Assembly: GCF_000526215.1 (NCBI RefSeq)
Contig: NZ_JAFQ01000004.1
Span: 3,782,001 to 3,846,000, forward strand
Reading direction: 5' to 3'
Length of the DNA: 64,000 nt
Source: Nocardia sp. BMG51109
Lineage (GTDB): Bacteria > Actinomycetota > Actinomycetes > Mycobacteriales > Mycobacteriaceae
The translations under genes and the position numbers were made by a program. The notes under the pieces were generated by a model, which worked only from the letters and a program-made list of their open reading frames with translations, had not been told where the DNA came from and ran no database searches. Below are positions 49,677 through 57,896 of the stretch, piece by piece; position 1 is the stretch's first letter, and the number at the start of each line of letters is the position of its first letter.

Positions 49677-50648
49677 TTGGTTTCGATACCTGTTCCGGGG
49701 CCCGTGCTCAGAGGATATGCCCGGATCATCGCGGCACGCGAGTTCTCGGCCCGCGCGACGATACCGGAGCTTCGCCGGCGGCACGAACTGCTCTCCCATC
49801 TGATACCGGCCAAATCCGGTGTCGGTGTCACCCGGCAGATCGTCGGCGGCTTGTACACCGAGGTGCACACGCCGTGCGAGACCGTGCCCGGGCGGATGCT
49901 GCTGTATATCCACGGCGGCGGTTTCTGCCTGGGAAACGCACGCACCTATCGGGGCCTGGTCAGCCGCCTGGCGGACCAGCTCGGCGCGGTCGCCTATGTT
50001 CCGAACTACCGCCTCGCGCCGGAGGATCCGTTCCCGGCGGCCGTCGACGACGTGCTGTCGTTGTACTCGGCCCTGGTCGACGACGTGCCCGAGTTGCAGG
50101 GCGAAGTGGAGTCGCAGGGCGAAGTGGTGGTCGCCGGCGATTCGGCCGGCGGCGGGCTGACCCTGTCCCTGGCCGTGGCGGCACGTGAACAAGGTCTTCC
50201 CCTGCCCACCGTGCTCGGCATGATCTGTCCCGCGCTGGATCTGAGAGAAGAGGCTCGGGTCGACCTCCCGGCGCACAACCGCGATCCGGTGCTGACCACC
50301 GAACTGCTCAACCGGTTCAGTGACGCCTATTGCGCCTCCGCCGACACCAGCGATCCGAGAATGTCTCCGCTGCTGGCCGATATGGCCGGCCTTCCTCCGA
50401 TGGTCCTCGATACCGCCGAGCTCTGCCCGTTGCGGCGTTCGTCGCAACGGCTCCGGGACAAGTGCCGCGCGGCGGGGATCCCCGTGCGGTACAGCGAATA
50501 CACCGATCAGGGCCATGTATTCCACATCAGCGCCGGCATCGTCAGGGATGCCGACCTGGCGCTGAATGCGTTCGGCGTATCGCTGGCGCGGTCGCTGGCC
50601 GTCGACCGGACAGAAAGGAGCGCACACGGCCGATCCACCACGGAATGA
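49677..50648 (+). CDS. alpha/beta hydrolase, hormone-sensitive-lipase (fold-3) type
   Basis: 323 residues; TTG start at 49677, chosen for AAGGGGG 6 nt upstream, 3 bp after the acyltransferase stop. Motifs: LLYIHGGGFCLGNARTY (HGGG oxyanion hole), VVVAGDSAGGGLTLSLA (GDSAGG nucleophile), a late acid region DTAELCPLRRSS, and TDQGHVFHI with the catalytic His. This is the HSL/esterase family acting on short to medium acyl esters. Coupling to the acyltransferase suggests editing or release of the same ester. No signal peptide or membrane segment is seen. Confidence 0.88.
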   Translation: MVSIPVPGPVLRGYARIIAAREFSARATIPELRRRHELLSHLIPAKSGVGVTRQIVGGLYTEVHTPCETVPGRMLLYIHGGGFCLGNARTYRGLVSRLADQLGAVAYVPNYRLAPEDPFPAAVDDVLSLYSALVDDVPELQGEVESQGEVVVAGDSAGGGLTLSLAVAAREQGLPLPTVLGMICPALDLREEARVDLPAHNRDPVLTTELLNRFSDAYCASADTSDPRMSPLLADMAGLPPMVLDTAELCPLRRSSQRLRDKCRAAGIPVRYSEYTDQGHVFHISAGIVRDADLALNAFGVSLARSLAVDRTERSAHGRSTTE

Positions 50649-50677
50649 GTGTTTGTGTATTACGTAAGGAGAGCGCA

Positions 50678-50902
50678 ATGGCTACGGAACGGACCGGTTT
50701 GGTCAAGTATGTCGGTCGCGTCCTGGACGGAGCGAAGGAATGCGTCGACGGGGCCAAGGACTGTGCGGATGCGGTCCTGGACAATTCCGGCGGCATCGAA
50801 CGCGGTGCCCGGCATACGGTGCGTGCGGTATTCGGACAGGACCCGAGCGATTCGGCCCGCGACGAGGACAGGTCTGACGCACCGCGTCGAACACCCGCAT
50901 GA
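50678..50902 (+). CDS. small hypothetical protein, 74 residues
   Basis: ATG at 50678 with a strong AAGGAGAG upstream. The sequence is LVKYVGRVLDGAKECVDGAKDCADAV in the first half, with an imperfect 7-residue repeat (DGAKECV / DGAKDCA) that holds two Cys, and a charged C-terminal half. The two repeats would place the cysteines on one helix face. The stop overlaps the start of the ABC1-kinase gene (ATGA), so it is co-translated with it. I do not recognise the family; a small partner of the kinase-like protein is one possibility. Confidence 0.7.
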   Translation: MATERTGLVKYVGRVLDGAKECVDGAKDCADAVLDNSGGIERGARHTVRAVFGQDPSDSARDEDRSDAPRRTPA

Positions 50903-52425
50903 GCCTGCGCAGAGGCATTCTGTACGCGGGACTGGCGGGCAGGCTGGCGGCCGATTTCCTGGCCGCCCACAACGATGACGGGACCGCCGAGCAGCGGATG
51001 GCCCGGCGCCGGTCGCAGCGGGCGGTGACCGTGCGGAAAACGCTCGAGGAGCTCGGACCGTTCTTCACCAAGATCGGTCAGGTTCTCGCCACCCGGCCGG
51101 ATTTCGTCTCCGGCGAGATGATCGCGGAACTGGAGGCGCTGCAGAGCAACGTCACCGTCGAACCGTTCGAGTTGTTCGAGCCCGTACTGTGCGAGGAATT
51201 GGGGCCCGACTGGCGGAGCTGGTTCGCCGATATCGATACGGTCGATCCGCTGGGCTCGGCATCGCTCGCACAGGTGTATCGCGTGACCCTGGCGGACGGC
51301 ACCGATGCCGTGTTGAAGATACAGCGTCCGGGGACGCGAGCCCGCGTGCTGACCGATATGGTCCACGTGCATCGGACGGGCGCGATCGTCAGCAGGCTGT
51401 TTCCCCGGCTCGACGCGGTCATCGACATAGGGAGTGTCATCCGGGTGATCACCGATGCGATGCGTCCCGAACTGGATTTCACGGTCGAAGCGGAAAATAT
51501 GAAGGAAGCTCGGCGCCTCGCCCGGGATTTTGCCTACATCTCGGTACCCGAGGTCATTCATACGACTCCTCGAGTTCTGCTCCAGAGCATGGCGCCCGGA
51601 GCCGGGATCAGCGCGGTCGACCCCGGAACATTCAGCGATCACGAACGCGAGGCGATCGGCCGGGATCTCCTCAGATTCATGTACCACAGCTATTTCGTGC
51701 ACCGGTACTTCCACGCCGACCCGCATCCCGGCAATATATTCGTGCACCCCGGCGCGGGGGCCTGGCTGATCGATTGGGGGATGGTGGGCCGCCTCGACCG
51801 GCATCTCAGCGCACTGCTGCTGCTGATTCTGACGAGCATCGCCCAAAATGACGGAAACGCTCTCGCGCGGGCCTGGATGGAGGCCGGCCAGTGCACCGAG
51901 TGGGCGGATATCGAGGGTTTTTCACAGGATATGTCCCTGCTGGTGCCGAGGCTCGTGACCTCCTCGCTCGAGCAGTTGAGCTTCGGCGCGACGCTGAGCG
52001 CCGTGCTTCGCGCCTCCGCGCAACGCGGCATCCGATCCAGCCCGCTCGTCGGTCTGCTCGGCAAGTCCTTTTCCAATGTCGAGGGATCGATACGCTGCTT
52101 CGCCCCGCAGATCAGCCCGATCGTGGAGTTCGAGGAATGCCTCGGCCCGGTGATGCGAAATCTGTTGTCGGAGACGCTGTCCAGGCCGCAATTGGCGCGC
52201 CACGCCATGGAGTTCTTCATCGGTGGCGTGACGGTCGCGGGGCAGGCGAGAGAGGTGTTCCGGGATCTGTCCTCCGGACGATTCGGCGTGCGTGCCACGG
52301 TCGTTCAACCGGCGGCCCTGCAACGAGCCGGGGCCTACGGCAACGGCCTCGGCAAGCCCGCGGTCGTGGCCGCCGCGCTGGTCGGTGGCGCGGTGTGGCT
52401 CCGCGATCGCCGGCGACGATCCTAG
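50899..52425 (+). CDS. ABC1/AarF (UbiB-type) atypical kinase
   Basis: 508 residues. Family motifs: LGPFFTKIGQVLATRPDFVS (KxGQ), GSASLAQVYRVTLADGTDAVLKIQRPG (Ala-rich nucleotide loop and Lys), YFHADPHPGNIFVH (catalytic loop) and WLIDWGMVGRL (metal-binding DxG). The last 20 residues (AVVAAALVGGAVWLRDRR) form a C-terminal membrane anchor. UbiB/ADCK proteins bind ATP and assist handling of isoprenoid or other lipids at membranes. In this cluster it may help move or process a hydrophobic product. It ends the plus-strand arm of the cluster. Confidence 0.88.
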   Translation: MSLRRGILYAGLAGRLAADFLAAHNDDGTAEQRMARRRSQRAVTVRKTLEELGPFFTKIGQVLATRPDFVSGEMIAELEALQSNVTVEPFELFEPVLCEELGPDWRSWFADIDTVDPLGSASLAQVYRVTLADGTDAVLKIQRPGTRARVLTDMVHVHRTGAIVSRLFPRLDAVIDIGSVIRVITDAMRPELDFTVEAENMKEARRLARDFAYISVPEVIHTTPRVLLQSMAPGAGISAVDPGTFSDHEREAIGRDLLRFMYHSYFVHRYFHADPHPGNIFVHPGAGAWLIDWGMVGRLDRHLSALLLLILTSIAQNDGNALARAWMEAGQCTEWADIEGFSQDMSLLVPRLVTSSLEQLSFGATLSAVLRASAQRGIRSSPLVGLLGKSFSNVEGSIRCFAPQISPIVEFEECLGPVMRNLLSETLSRPQLARHAMEFFIGGVTVAGQAREVFRDLSSGRFGVRATVVQPAALQRAGAYGNGLGKPAVVAAALVGGAVWLRDRRRRS

Positions 52426-52498
52426 CCGGTCCGGTCGCCCGTCCGGTCCGGCCCGAGCACGGATCGGCCCCGGATCGACTACGCCGGAAGTTTGTCGT

Positions 52499-52516
52499 GC
52501 CCAACAATTTTTGGGC
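52499..52516 (+). promoter_or_regulatory. palindrome upstream of the IclR gene
   Basis: GCCCAA-CAATTT-TTGGGC is a perfect inverted repeat, preceded by GTTTGTC. The same GTTTGTC plus CCCAA element occurs in front of the divergent LLM oxidoreductase / acyl-CoA oxidase pair (54819-54835). It is probably an IclR autoregulatory site, located 187 bp before the start. Confidence 0.6.
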
Positions 52517-52702
52517 GCGGCTCCCGGGACCGCTCCTACTCTGAGAACCGTCGCCGATCCACACGGCGGCGCTGTGTCCTGCATCGTGCTGTGCCCTGAA
52601 TTGCGCTACGCCCTGGAATTGCTCGCCTCCGAATCCCCGATCCGTGAGACAGGATATCGCCATGGCATTCGACGACGTCGACGGCTCGGCCGGGTACGCC
52701 CG

Positions 52703-53527
52703 ATGAATCGCCCGGATCGTATCGATACGCAACCACAGATAGCCGGGGCCAATGCCGTCGACCGGGCGCTCACGGTGCTCGAGATACTCGGGGACGCCGG
52801 ACGGCCGGTCCGGCTGGCAGAAATCGCCCGGCGCGCCGAGCTTCCCAGGTCCACGGCTCACCGGCTGTTGCAAGTTCTGCTCGCGCACAACATGATCGCC
52901 AGTGACCAGGGGACCTATTCGGTGGGTGGCCGCATCCACGATTGGCTCCAGCCGGAGTCCGATCTCGACGCCAGATCGCTACGGGCCGTTGCCATTCCAT
53001 TCCTGGTCGATCTGCACAACCGCACCCGCGGGGCCGTGTATCTCGGAGTGCTGCGGCGTGGTCAGGTGTGGTACCTCGCGAAGATATTCGGGCACAGGGT
53101 TATTCGGACGCCGTCACGGTACGCAGACTGGGCCCCGGCGCACTGTACGGCGATCGGGAAGGTTCTGCTGTCGGCCGGATCCGGAGCACAGCCGGTGGAT
53201 CGGGCCGTCCGGGCCGGCGGCAGGCCGTCGCGCACCGGCTCGGAAATGGCGGCGCTCGCCGAGGAGACGATGCCGACCGGCCCCCACGGCGTCGTCTCCA
53301 GCCTGGGCAACTACGTGCCGGACATCGGATGCCTTGCCCTCGGAGTCACCGACGCGAGTGGCGACACGCGCGCCGCGATCGCGGTGAGCGACCACGTGGA
53401 CAGGCTCAACCTGATATCGGCGAACCACCATCTCCGGCACATCGGGTCCGCCTGCTCGCTGGCCGTGCAGCGGGCCGACCTCGGCCGTTCACGGAACTCC
53501 GCCGGACACGCCTCGAGGCCCCGGTAG
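52703..53527 (+). CDS. IclR-family transcriptional regulator
   Basis: 274 residues from the ATG at 52703. The N-terminal winged helix is NAVDRALTVLEILGDAGRPV, then LAEIARRAELPRSTAHRLLQVLLAHNMI (residues about 15-65). The C-terminal effector domain has RGAVYLGVLRRGQVWYLAKI, APAHCTAIGKVLLS (the HCTAxGK signature) and GCLALGVTDASG. IclR proteins typically control aromatic, acid or ester catabolism. Its promoter palindrome is related to elements in the promoter of the next genes to the right, so they are its probable targets. The last 20 residues are a disordered tail. Confidence 0.88.
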   Translation: MNRPDRIDTQPQIAGANAVDRALTVLEILGDAGRPVRLAEIARRAELPRSTAHRLLQVLLAHNMIASDQGTYSVGGRIHDWLQPESDLDARSLRAVAIPFLVDLHNRTRGAVYLGVLRRGQVWYLAKIFGHRVIRTPSRYADWAPAHCTAIGKVLLSAGSGAQPVDRAVRAGGRPSRTGSEMAALAEETMPTGPHGVVSSLGNYVPDIGCLALGVTDASGDTRAAIAVSDHVDRLNLISANHHLRHIGSACSLAVQRADLGRSRNSAGHASRPR

Positions 53528-53536
53528 CGGGGCCTC
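53515..53536. terminator. bidirectional terminator-like hairpin
   Basis: GAGGCCCC-GGTAGC-GGGGCCTC: a perfect 8-bp stem spanning the stop codon of the IclR gene and lying 19 bp before the end of the convergent LLM gene. Confidence 0.7.
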
Positions 53537-53554
53537 GGTAGCGGGCCGGTCCGG

Positions 53555-54706
53555 CTACAACTGCCGCAGTTTGCGCAGGGCCCGGATGATGGGCAGGTTG
53601 GAGGTCAGCACGGGGCCGAACTTCGGGTGGACCGAGCTGAAGTTCACCAGCACCGGGTAGCGCAGACCGTGATCGCGCCACACCGCGATCTGGTCACGGA
53701 TCTCATCGGGCTTACCGACGACGCAATAGTCGCGCACCATGGCCGGGCTGACCTTCTCGGCATACGACAGCACCGTGTCGCGATCCAGCAAGTGCGGCAA
53801 CAGATCCTGGATTCCGGAGAAGTTGTCGCCCAGCGGGTGTTGCACCCCGTGCCGGGCCCACACCTCCGACGACATACACAATCCGAAGGCCCGCGCGGCG
53901 ACCGACTCGACGGCCTCCTCGATTCCGTCGTCGCTCAGCCCGGTGATGACGAACAGCATCGCCGCCGGAACGATCGAACGGGGGTCGCGGCCGGCGTTCG
54001 AGGCCGCGTCCCGGACCGCGGTGAGATGTTCTCGATATTGGGCGGGCGTCTGCGGATAGGCGGGAAACCAGGCGTCGGCGTACCGGCCCACGGCACGCAG
54101 CATGCGCGGTCCGTGGCCGCCGATCCACAGTTCCGGTCTGGTCCCGCGATAGCGGGGGACGTCGAAGACGGCGTCGCGCAGCGGAAAGAACTTCGAGTCC
54201 CGGGTGACCGGCTCGCCGCCCGATTCCCACAGCACCCGAATGGTTTCGACCGCCTCCTCGAACCTCGCGACCGGCGTATCCCAGGCGACGCCGTAGGGCG
54301 CGTTGTTCTCCCGCTCGCCGGGGCCCAGGCCGAGGATCGCCCGGCCGCGGGTGAACAGGTGCAGGCTGGCCGCGGCCTGCGCGGTCACCGCGGGATTGCG
54401 GCGCCCGGCGTCGGTCACCCCGATGCCCAGCCGCAGCCGGCGCAGATTGTTCTGCGCGGCAACGTAGCCGAGCGCCGTCCAGGGTTCGTGGAACGCGTTG
54501 GCATTCGGCGTCAGCCGGGCGGCGCCGAAGTCCTCGGGCCGCCACACCGAACTGGGCAGGAGCCCGACCAGATGATCCGGCAGGAACAACGCGTCCACCC
54601 CGGCCAGCTGCGCCAGCCATTGACTGGCTCGCAGGGTGAGATCGGGTGTGAGCCTGGGAACGAGCGCCAGGTCGAGCAGGCCCGTTCGAAACGTGTCCGT
54701 CACCAT
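53555..54706 (-). CDS. LLM-class (luciferase-like) F420-dependent oxidoreductase
   Basis: 383 residues. TIM-barrel luciferase-like features: VDALFLPDHLVGL (the xDHx site near the start), LGIGVTDAGRRNPAVTAQAAASLHLFTRGRAILGLGPGE, and RPELWIGGHGPRMLRAVGRYADAWFP. The length and the opening resemble mycobacterial F420-dependent phthiodiolone ketoreductases (about 381 residues), which reduce a keto group in a lipid; that specific role is only suggested. It diverges from an acyl-CoA oxidase gene and shares a promoter region with it. No signal peptide. Confidence 0.82.
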   Translation of the reverse strand: MVTDTFRTGLLDLALVPRLTPDLTLRASQWLAQLAGVDALFLPDHLVGLLPSSVWRPEDFGAARLTPNANAFHEPWTALGYVAAQNNLRRLRLGIGVTDAGRRNPAVTAQAAASLHLFTRGRAILGLGPGERENNAPYGVAWDTPVARFEEAVETIRVLWESGGEPVTRDSKFFPLRDAVFDVPRYRGTRPELWIGGHGPRMLRAVGRYADAWFPAYPQTPAQYREHLTAVRDAASNAGRDPRSIVPAAMLFVITGLSDDGIEEAVESVAARAFGLCMSSEVWARHGVQHPLGDNFSGIQDLLPHLLDRDTVLSYAEKVSPAMVRDYCVVGKPDEIRDQIAVWRDHGLRYPVLVNFSSVHPKFGPVLTSNLPIIRALRKLRQL

Positions 54707-55065
54707 GATCTTCCCCTCTCACAGTGGCATGTCCGGGACGAGAAGCAGACGACCCGCCGCGCGGCGGAGCACCGACCGTGAACGTAACCCCGGCCCCGGG
54801 CGGGTCGGCCAAAAAGGTTTGTCACCCAAGAGTTTTCAATGGACGCATGCCCAAGAAATTTTGCCGTCGACCGCCCTGTAGGGCCTACCGTCGGTTCGCC
54901 ACCCCTTATCCGGAGGGGAACGCAGCCATGCCGACCATCACCAGGGGCGTCGGATACCCGGTCACCACGACATCGGCCGCGATGTCCCGGCGTCGACATC
55001 ACCGAGGCCGAGCATCCGAACGAATGACCGGGCACGCCAACCGAGTTGACATCCGAGGCGGCGAG
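54707..55065. other. divergent promoter region of the LLM and acyl-CoA oxidase genes
   Basis: 359 bp. The frame of the oxidase gene stays open across it, but the residues are Arg/Pro-rich and unlike any acyl-CoA oxidase, so the gene is started at 55066. The region carries two CCCAAGA-TTTT elements (see next entry). Confidence 0.5.
54819..54865. promoter_or_regulatory. paired CCCAAGA(N)TTTT elements, IclR site candidates
   Basis: GTTTGTCACCCAAGAGTTTT (54818-54837) is followed 25 bp later by TGCCCAAGAAATTTTG (54848-54863). Both share CCCAA(G/C)A and a T-tract with the palindrome upstream of the IclR gene (52499), and the first also shares GTTTGTC. The pair fits a regulator covering both divergent promoters. 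Confidence 0.5.
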
Positions 55066-57057
55066 ATGAGCACAGAATCCGAACCGATCGTCACAGCGAG
55101 ATCCGAGTCGGCGCAGGAGAGCCTGCGACACTTCGTATTTCCGCCACAGCACTATTCGGGACCCGACGGCATCGCCACCTGGTTATCTCGGGCAATACCC
55201 GCCGGCTTCTTCCATCAGCCCGACGATCTCAACCGGCAGCAACGGATCGGCCTGTCGTACGCCCGCGCGGCGGAGGCCGGGAAGGCGGCGCCGCGGGCCG
55301 ACGTCCTGCTCGCGCAGCCACCGGCGCTGGCGGCCCTGCTGGCGCGTGCGGCGAGTGCCGACCCCGCGATGTTCCATATCCTCCTCGTGCACTACACCCT
55401 GGTGCTGGCCCCCATCCTTGCCTCGGACCCGCACGGCCGATCGGAGGGGTTGGACGAACTGCGGTCGGCTCTCCAGTCGATGACCAGTTTCGGCAGCGCG
55501 CTGATGACCGAGGCGGCCCGCAGCAACAGTCAGGTGCACCTGCGCACCGAGGCCCGCTTCGACCCGCTGACACGGGAATTCATCCTGCACACACCGGACC
55601 CGGATGCGACGAAGTTCCCCAACAGCGCCGGTCATCCGGCAGTCCCCAAGATCGCGGCGGTCTACGCGCGGTTGATCGTGGGCGGAACCGACTGCGGCAT
55701 ATTCACCTTCGTGCTGCCGATCAAGGATCGGCACGGCGCCGTCGCCGGCGGAGTCCAGATCACCCCGGCCCCGGCGACCTCGGCGCTGGCGTGCGACTTC
55801 GCCTATACGCGGTTCTGCTACAAGCGGATTCCGTTCCATTCCTGGTTGAGCAACGGCGCCCGCATCGACGGGGCGGGCCGATTCCACGATCCCGCAAGCG
55901 ATCCGGCCGACCACGGTGTTCAGCCCCCGGATCCTCGTGCCGGCGCCGATGATTCGGCGGCCGGTGTGCCGCTGATTCTCCGGTCGGTCGGCGCGGCGAC
56001 CTCGGCGGTGCGCGCATTCGCGGAGACCCGCCGCCCGCGTCGGCGACCAGCCGCACCCCGGGCACACAACGGCGCCGCCGGGCCGGACCCGTCCGCCCGG
56101 CTCACCCGGACGATGAGCGCTCCGGCGCCGCACGTCTGGCGCAGCATCATCGCCGCGGCGGCCGGCGTCGCCAGGGAATCGGCCATCCTCCTGCATACGC
56201 ATACGACAGGCCGGTTGACCATGGGGCGGCTCGCTCCCGAGCAGCCACTGATGCGCTATCGGTCACAGCAGGAGGCGGTTCTCGGATCCCTTTCCGGCGC
56301 CTACGTTTCGACGGTCCTGGCCAACCATGTCACGGGAGTCGACCGGATCGTTCCCTCGGCGCGGGCCGACACGACGTGGGCGCCCTGGTCGGCGGTCGAC
56401 CCCGACCTGCCGCTGCTGAAGGCCGCGACCACCCGGATGAGCGCGGACGTCATCGCGATGTGCCGCGCGCGCAGCGGATCCGTGGGCTTCGTGGCCGACG
56501 ATCGGCTCAACGGCTACCACGGCCTCGTGCACGCCTATTTCAGCGCCGGCGGCGACAACGAACTCATCCTGCTCGACACCGCCCACGCGATGGCCCGCCC
56601 CGGCGACGACCGGTCGCCGGCACCCGAGTTCTCGCCGCCGGCGGATGCCGATCCCACGATGCCCCGGGTGTGCCTGGCGCTGGCGCACTCCGTGGAACGA
56701 TATTTCCAGCAGCGCCTGATCAACGCGATAGCGGCCGCGACCCGGGCCGGCGACAGCCAGTTCACCGCCTGGAACGACAATCTGGCCCTGGCGCGCACCG
56801 CCGGAGCGGCCCGTGCCGACCGCATCGTGATCCAACTGGTGGGCGACGCGGCCGACACCGCCCCCCACCCGATATCCGCCGTACTGCGCTACCACCTGCT
56901 CTCCTGGGTCGAACAGCATGCGGGATCGGTCACCGACCAGCTGCTGGTGGCACCCCATCTACTCGAACGAGTGTGGCAGCGCCGCCGAGCACTCTGCGAC
57001 GAACTGCTACCCCACGTCCCGGAACTGGTGTGCGCCTTACAGTTTCCCGATCGATGA
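55066..57057 (+). CDS. acyl-CoA oxidase / acyl-CoA dehydrogenase-like flavoprotein
   Basis: 663 residues from the ATG at 55066, the normal size for peroxisomal-type acyl-CoA oxidases and far longer than acyl-CoA dehydrogenases. The FAD-binding middle domain is clear: NSQVHLRTEARFDPLTREFILHTP, then ATKFPNSAGHPAVPKIAAVYARL and FTFVLPIKDRHGAVAGGVQI, followed by DFAYTRFCYKRIPFHSWLSNGARI. The C-terminal helical domains include MRYRSQQEAVLGSLSGAYV and NGYHGLVHAYFSAGGDNELILLD. It should convert acyl-CoA to trans-2-enoyl-CoA with oxygen. In front of it lie putative IclR sites shared with the LLM gene. Confidence 0.8.
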   Translation: MSTESEPIVTARSESAQESLRHFVFPPQHYSGPDGIATWLSRAIPAGFFHQPDDLNRQQRIGLSYARAAEAGKAAPRADVLLAQPPALAALLARAASADPAMFHILLVHYTLVLAPILASDPHGRSEGLDELRSALQSMTSFGSALMTEAARSNSQVHLRTEARFDPLTREFILHTPDPDATKFPNSAGHPAVPKIAAVYARLIVGGTDCGIFTFVLPIKDRHGAVAGGVQITPAPATSALACDFAYTRFCYKRIPFHSWLSNGARIDGAGRFHDPASDPADHGVQPPDPRAGADDSAAGVPLILRSVGAATSAVRAFAETRRPRRRPAAPRAHNGAAGPDPSARLTRTMSAPAPHVWRSIIAAAAGVARESAILLHTHTTGRLTMGRLAPEQPLMRYRSQQEAVLGSLSGAYVSTVLANHVTGVDRIVPSARADTTWAPWSAVDPDLPLLKAATTRMSADVIAMCRARSGSVGFVADDRLNGYHGLVHAYFSAGGDNELILLDTAHAMARPGDDRSPAPEFSPPADADPTMPRVCLALAHSVERYFQQRLINAIAAATRAGDSQFTAWNDNLALARTAGAARADRIVIQLVGDAADTAPHPISAVLRYHLLSWVEQHAGSVTDQLLVAPHLLERVWQRRRALCDELLPHVPELVCALQFPDR

Positions 57058-57122
57058 GGCGAAGATGGTTGCCGTTGCCGCTTTTCGCCCGGCAACCCCG
57101 CGGCTGTCGAGGCCGGCGCACG

Positions 57123-57380
57123 CTACTCGGCGATGGCGGTCGTATAACTCCAGCTGTAGATCGGAAGCATCTGCCCGTCGATTTCGGTGCCGGCCCCGGT
57201 GGCCACGAAATGCCAGTGGCGGCCGTGGAAGTCCACGATCAGACGACCGGCTACCCGGTCGCGTTCGGTCGCCCGCGCCACCGGTCCGAGCCCCGCGGGC
57301 CCGCCGGTCAGCAGGACGTGAACCGGGCGCGAATCTCCCGCCGTATCGTCGGCCTCCGGAGGGAAGTTCACCCGAACCAC
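57123..57380 (-). CDS. DUF5988-like small protein
   Basis: 85 residues. The pattern VHVLLTGGPAGLGPVAR, then VAGRLIVDFHGRHWHFVATG and a C-terminal LPIYSWSYTTAIAE matches the small DUF5988 proteins that accompany actinomycete natural-product genes. No function is known for the family. It converges with the acyl-CoA oxidase gene and lies just downstream of the rppA operon on the same strand, from which a 129-bp gap separates it. CGTTCATG-type context upstream does not show a strong ribosome site; GAAAGAGG at 57383-57390 on its strand may serve. Confidence 0.65.
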   Translation of the reverse strand: MVRVNFPPEADDTAGDSRPVHVLLTGGPAGLGPVARATERDRVAGRLIVDFHGRHWHFVATGAGTEIDGQMLPIYSWSYTTAIAE

Positions 57381-57509
57381 CTCTTTCGTTCATGCCTACC
57401 GCGGGCGAAGCGTCACGAGCGGAGCGGTCGGCTGTAGCGGATCGAACGTGTCCGAGGAGAAGTATCCGGCCCAGCCGTCGAGCGGGGAGCAAACCCGAGG
57501 AGGGCCAAT

Positions 57510-57896
57510 TCATTTGGGCTCCCGCAGGTGCGCCAAGGCCGCGAGGTCGTGGGCGTTCTCCCAGTGCTCGGCGATGCGGCCGCCGACGAAGCGCCACAGC
57601 CCGCAGAACGGCACCGCGATCGTGCGCGGGCGGCTCGCGCGTAGCGTGCCCAGAACGGCACCGAAGTAGTCGTCGGCGACGATATCGGTGACGTCCATGA
57701 CGAGGGTGTTGTCGGTGCGATCGAGTAGTGCGTGTTCGTGCGCCGCCACGGCGTGCTTTCCCCGCACCTGTCGGGGTTGCCGGTCGCGGTCGGCCGGGTG
57801 CAGGACGATGTCGTCGGTGGCGAACCGTTCCAGCTGGGTCAGGTCGGCGTAGATCGTGCGCAGCATCGCGCTGTGCGGGTGGACGACGGCGGTCAT
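57510..57896 (-). CDS. SnoaL-like / NTF2-fold polyketide cyclase-type protein
   Basis: 128 residues; the ATG at 57896 overlaps the aldo-keto reductase stop. It is an NTF2-like alpha+beta cone: MLRTIYADLTQLERFATDDIVLHPAD, HAVAAHEHALLDRTDN, then the strands AVPFCGLWRFVGGRIAEHWE. The final W-R..GG.I.E.W pattern is typical of SnoaL-like proteins. In polyketide clusters such proteins cyclise or hydroxylate aromatic polyketides. Its place as third gene of the rppA operon suggests it acts on the tetrahydroxynaphthalene-derived product. Confidence 0.8.
   Translation of the reverse strand: MTAVVHPHSAMLRTIYADLTQLERFATDDIVLHPADRDRQPRQVRGKHAVAAHEHALLDRTDNTLVMDVTDIVADDYFGAVLGTLRASRPRTIAVPFCGLWRFVGGRIAEHWENAHDLAALAHLREPK

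Noticed and set aside
54724..55065. N-terminal extension of the acyl-CoA oxidase by 114 residues
   Set aside because: The sequence is Arg/Pro-rich, unlike the family, and covers the divergent promoter with its putative IclR sites.
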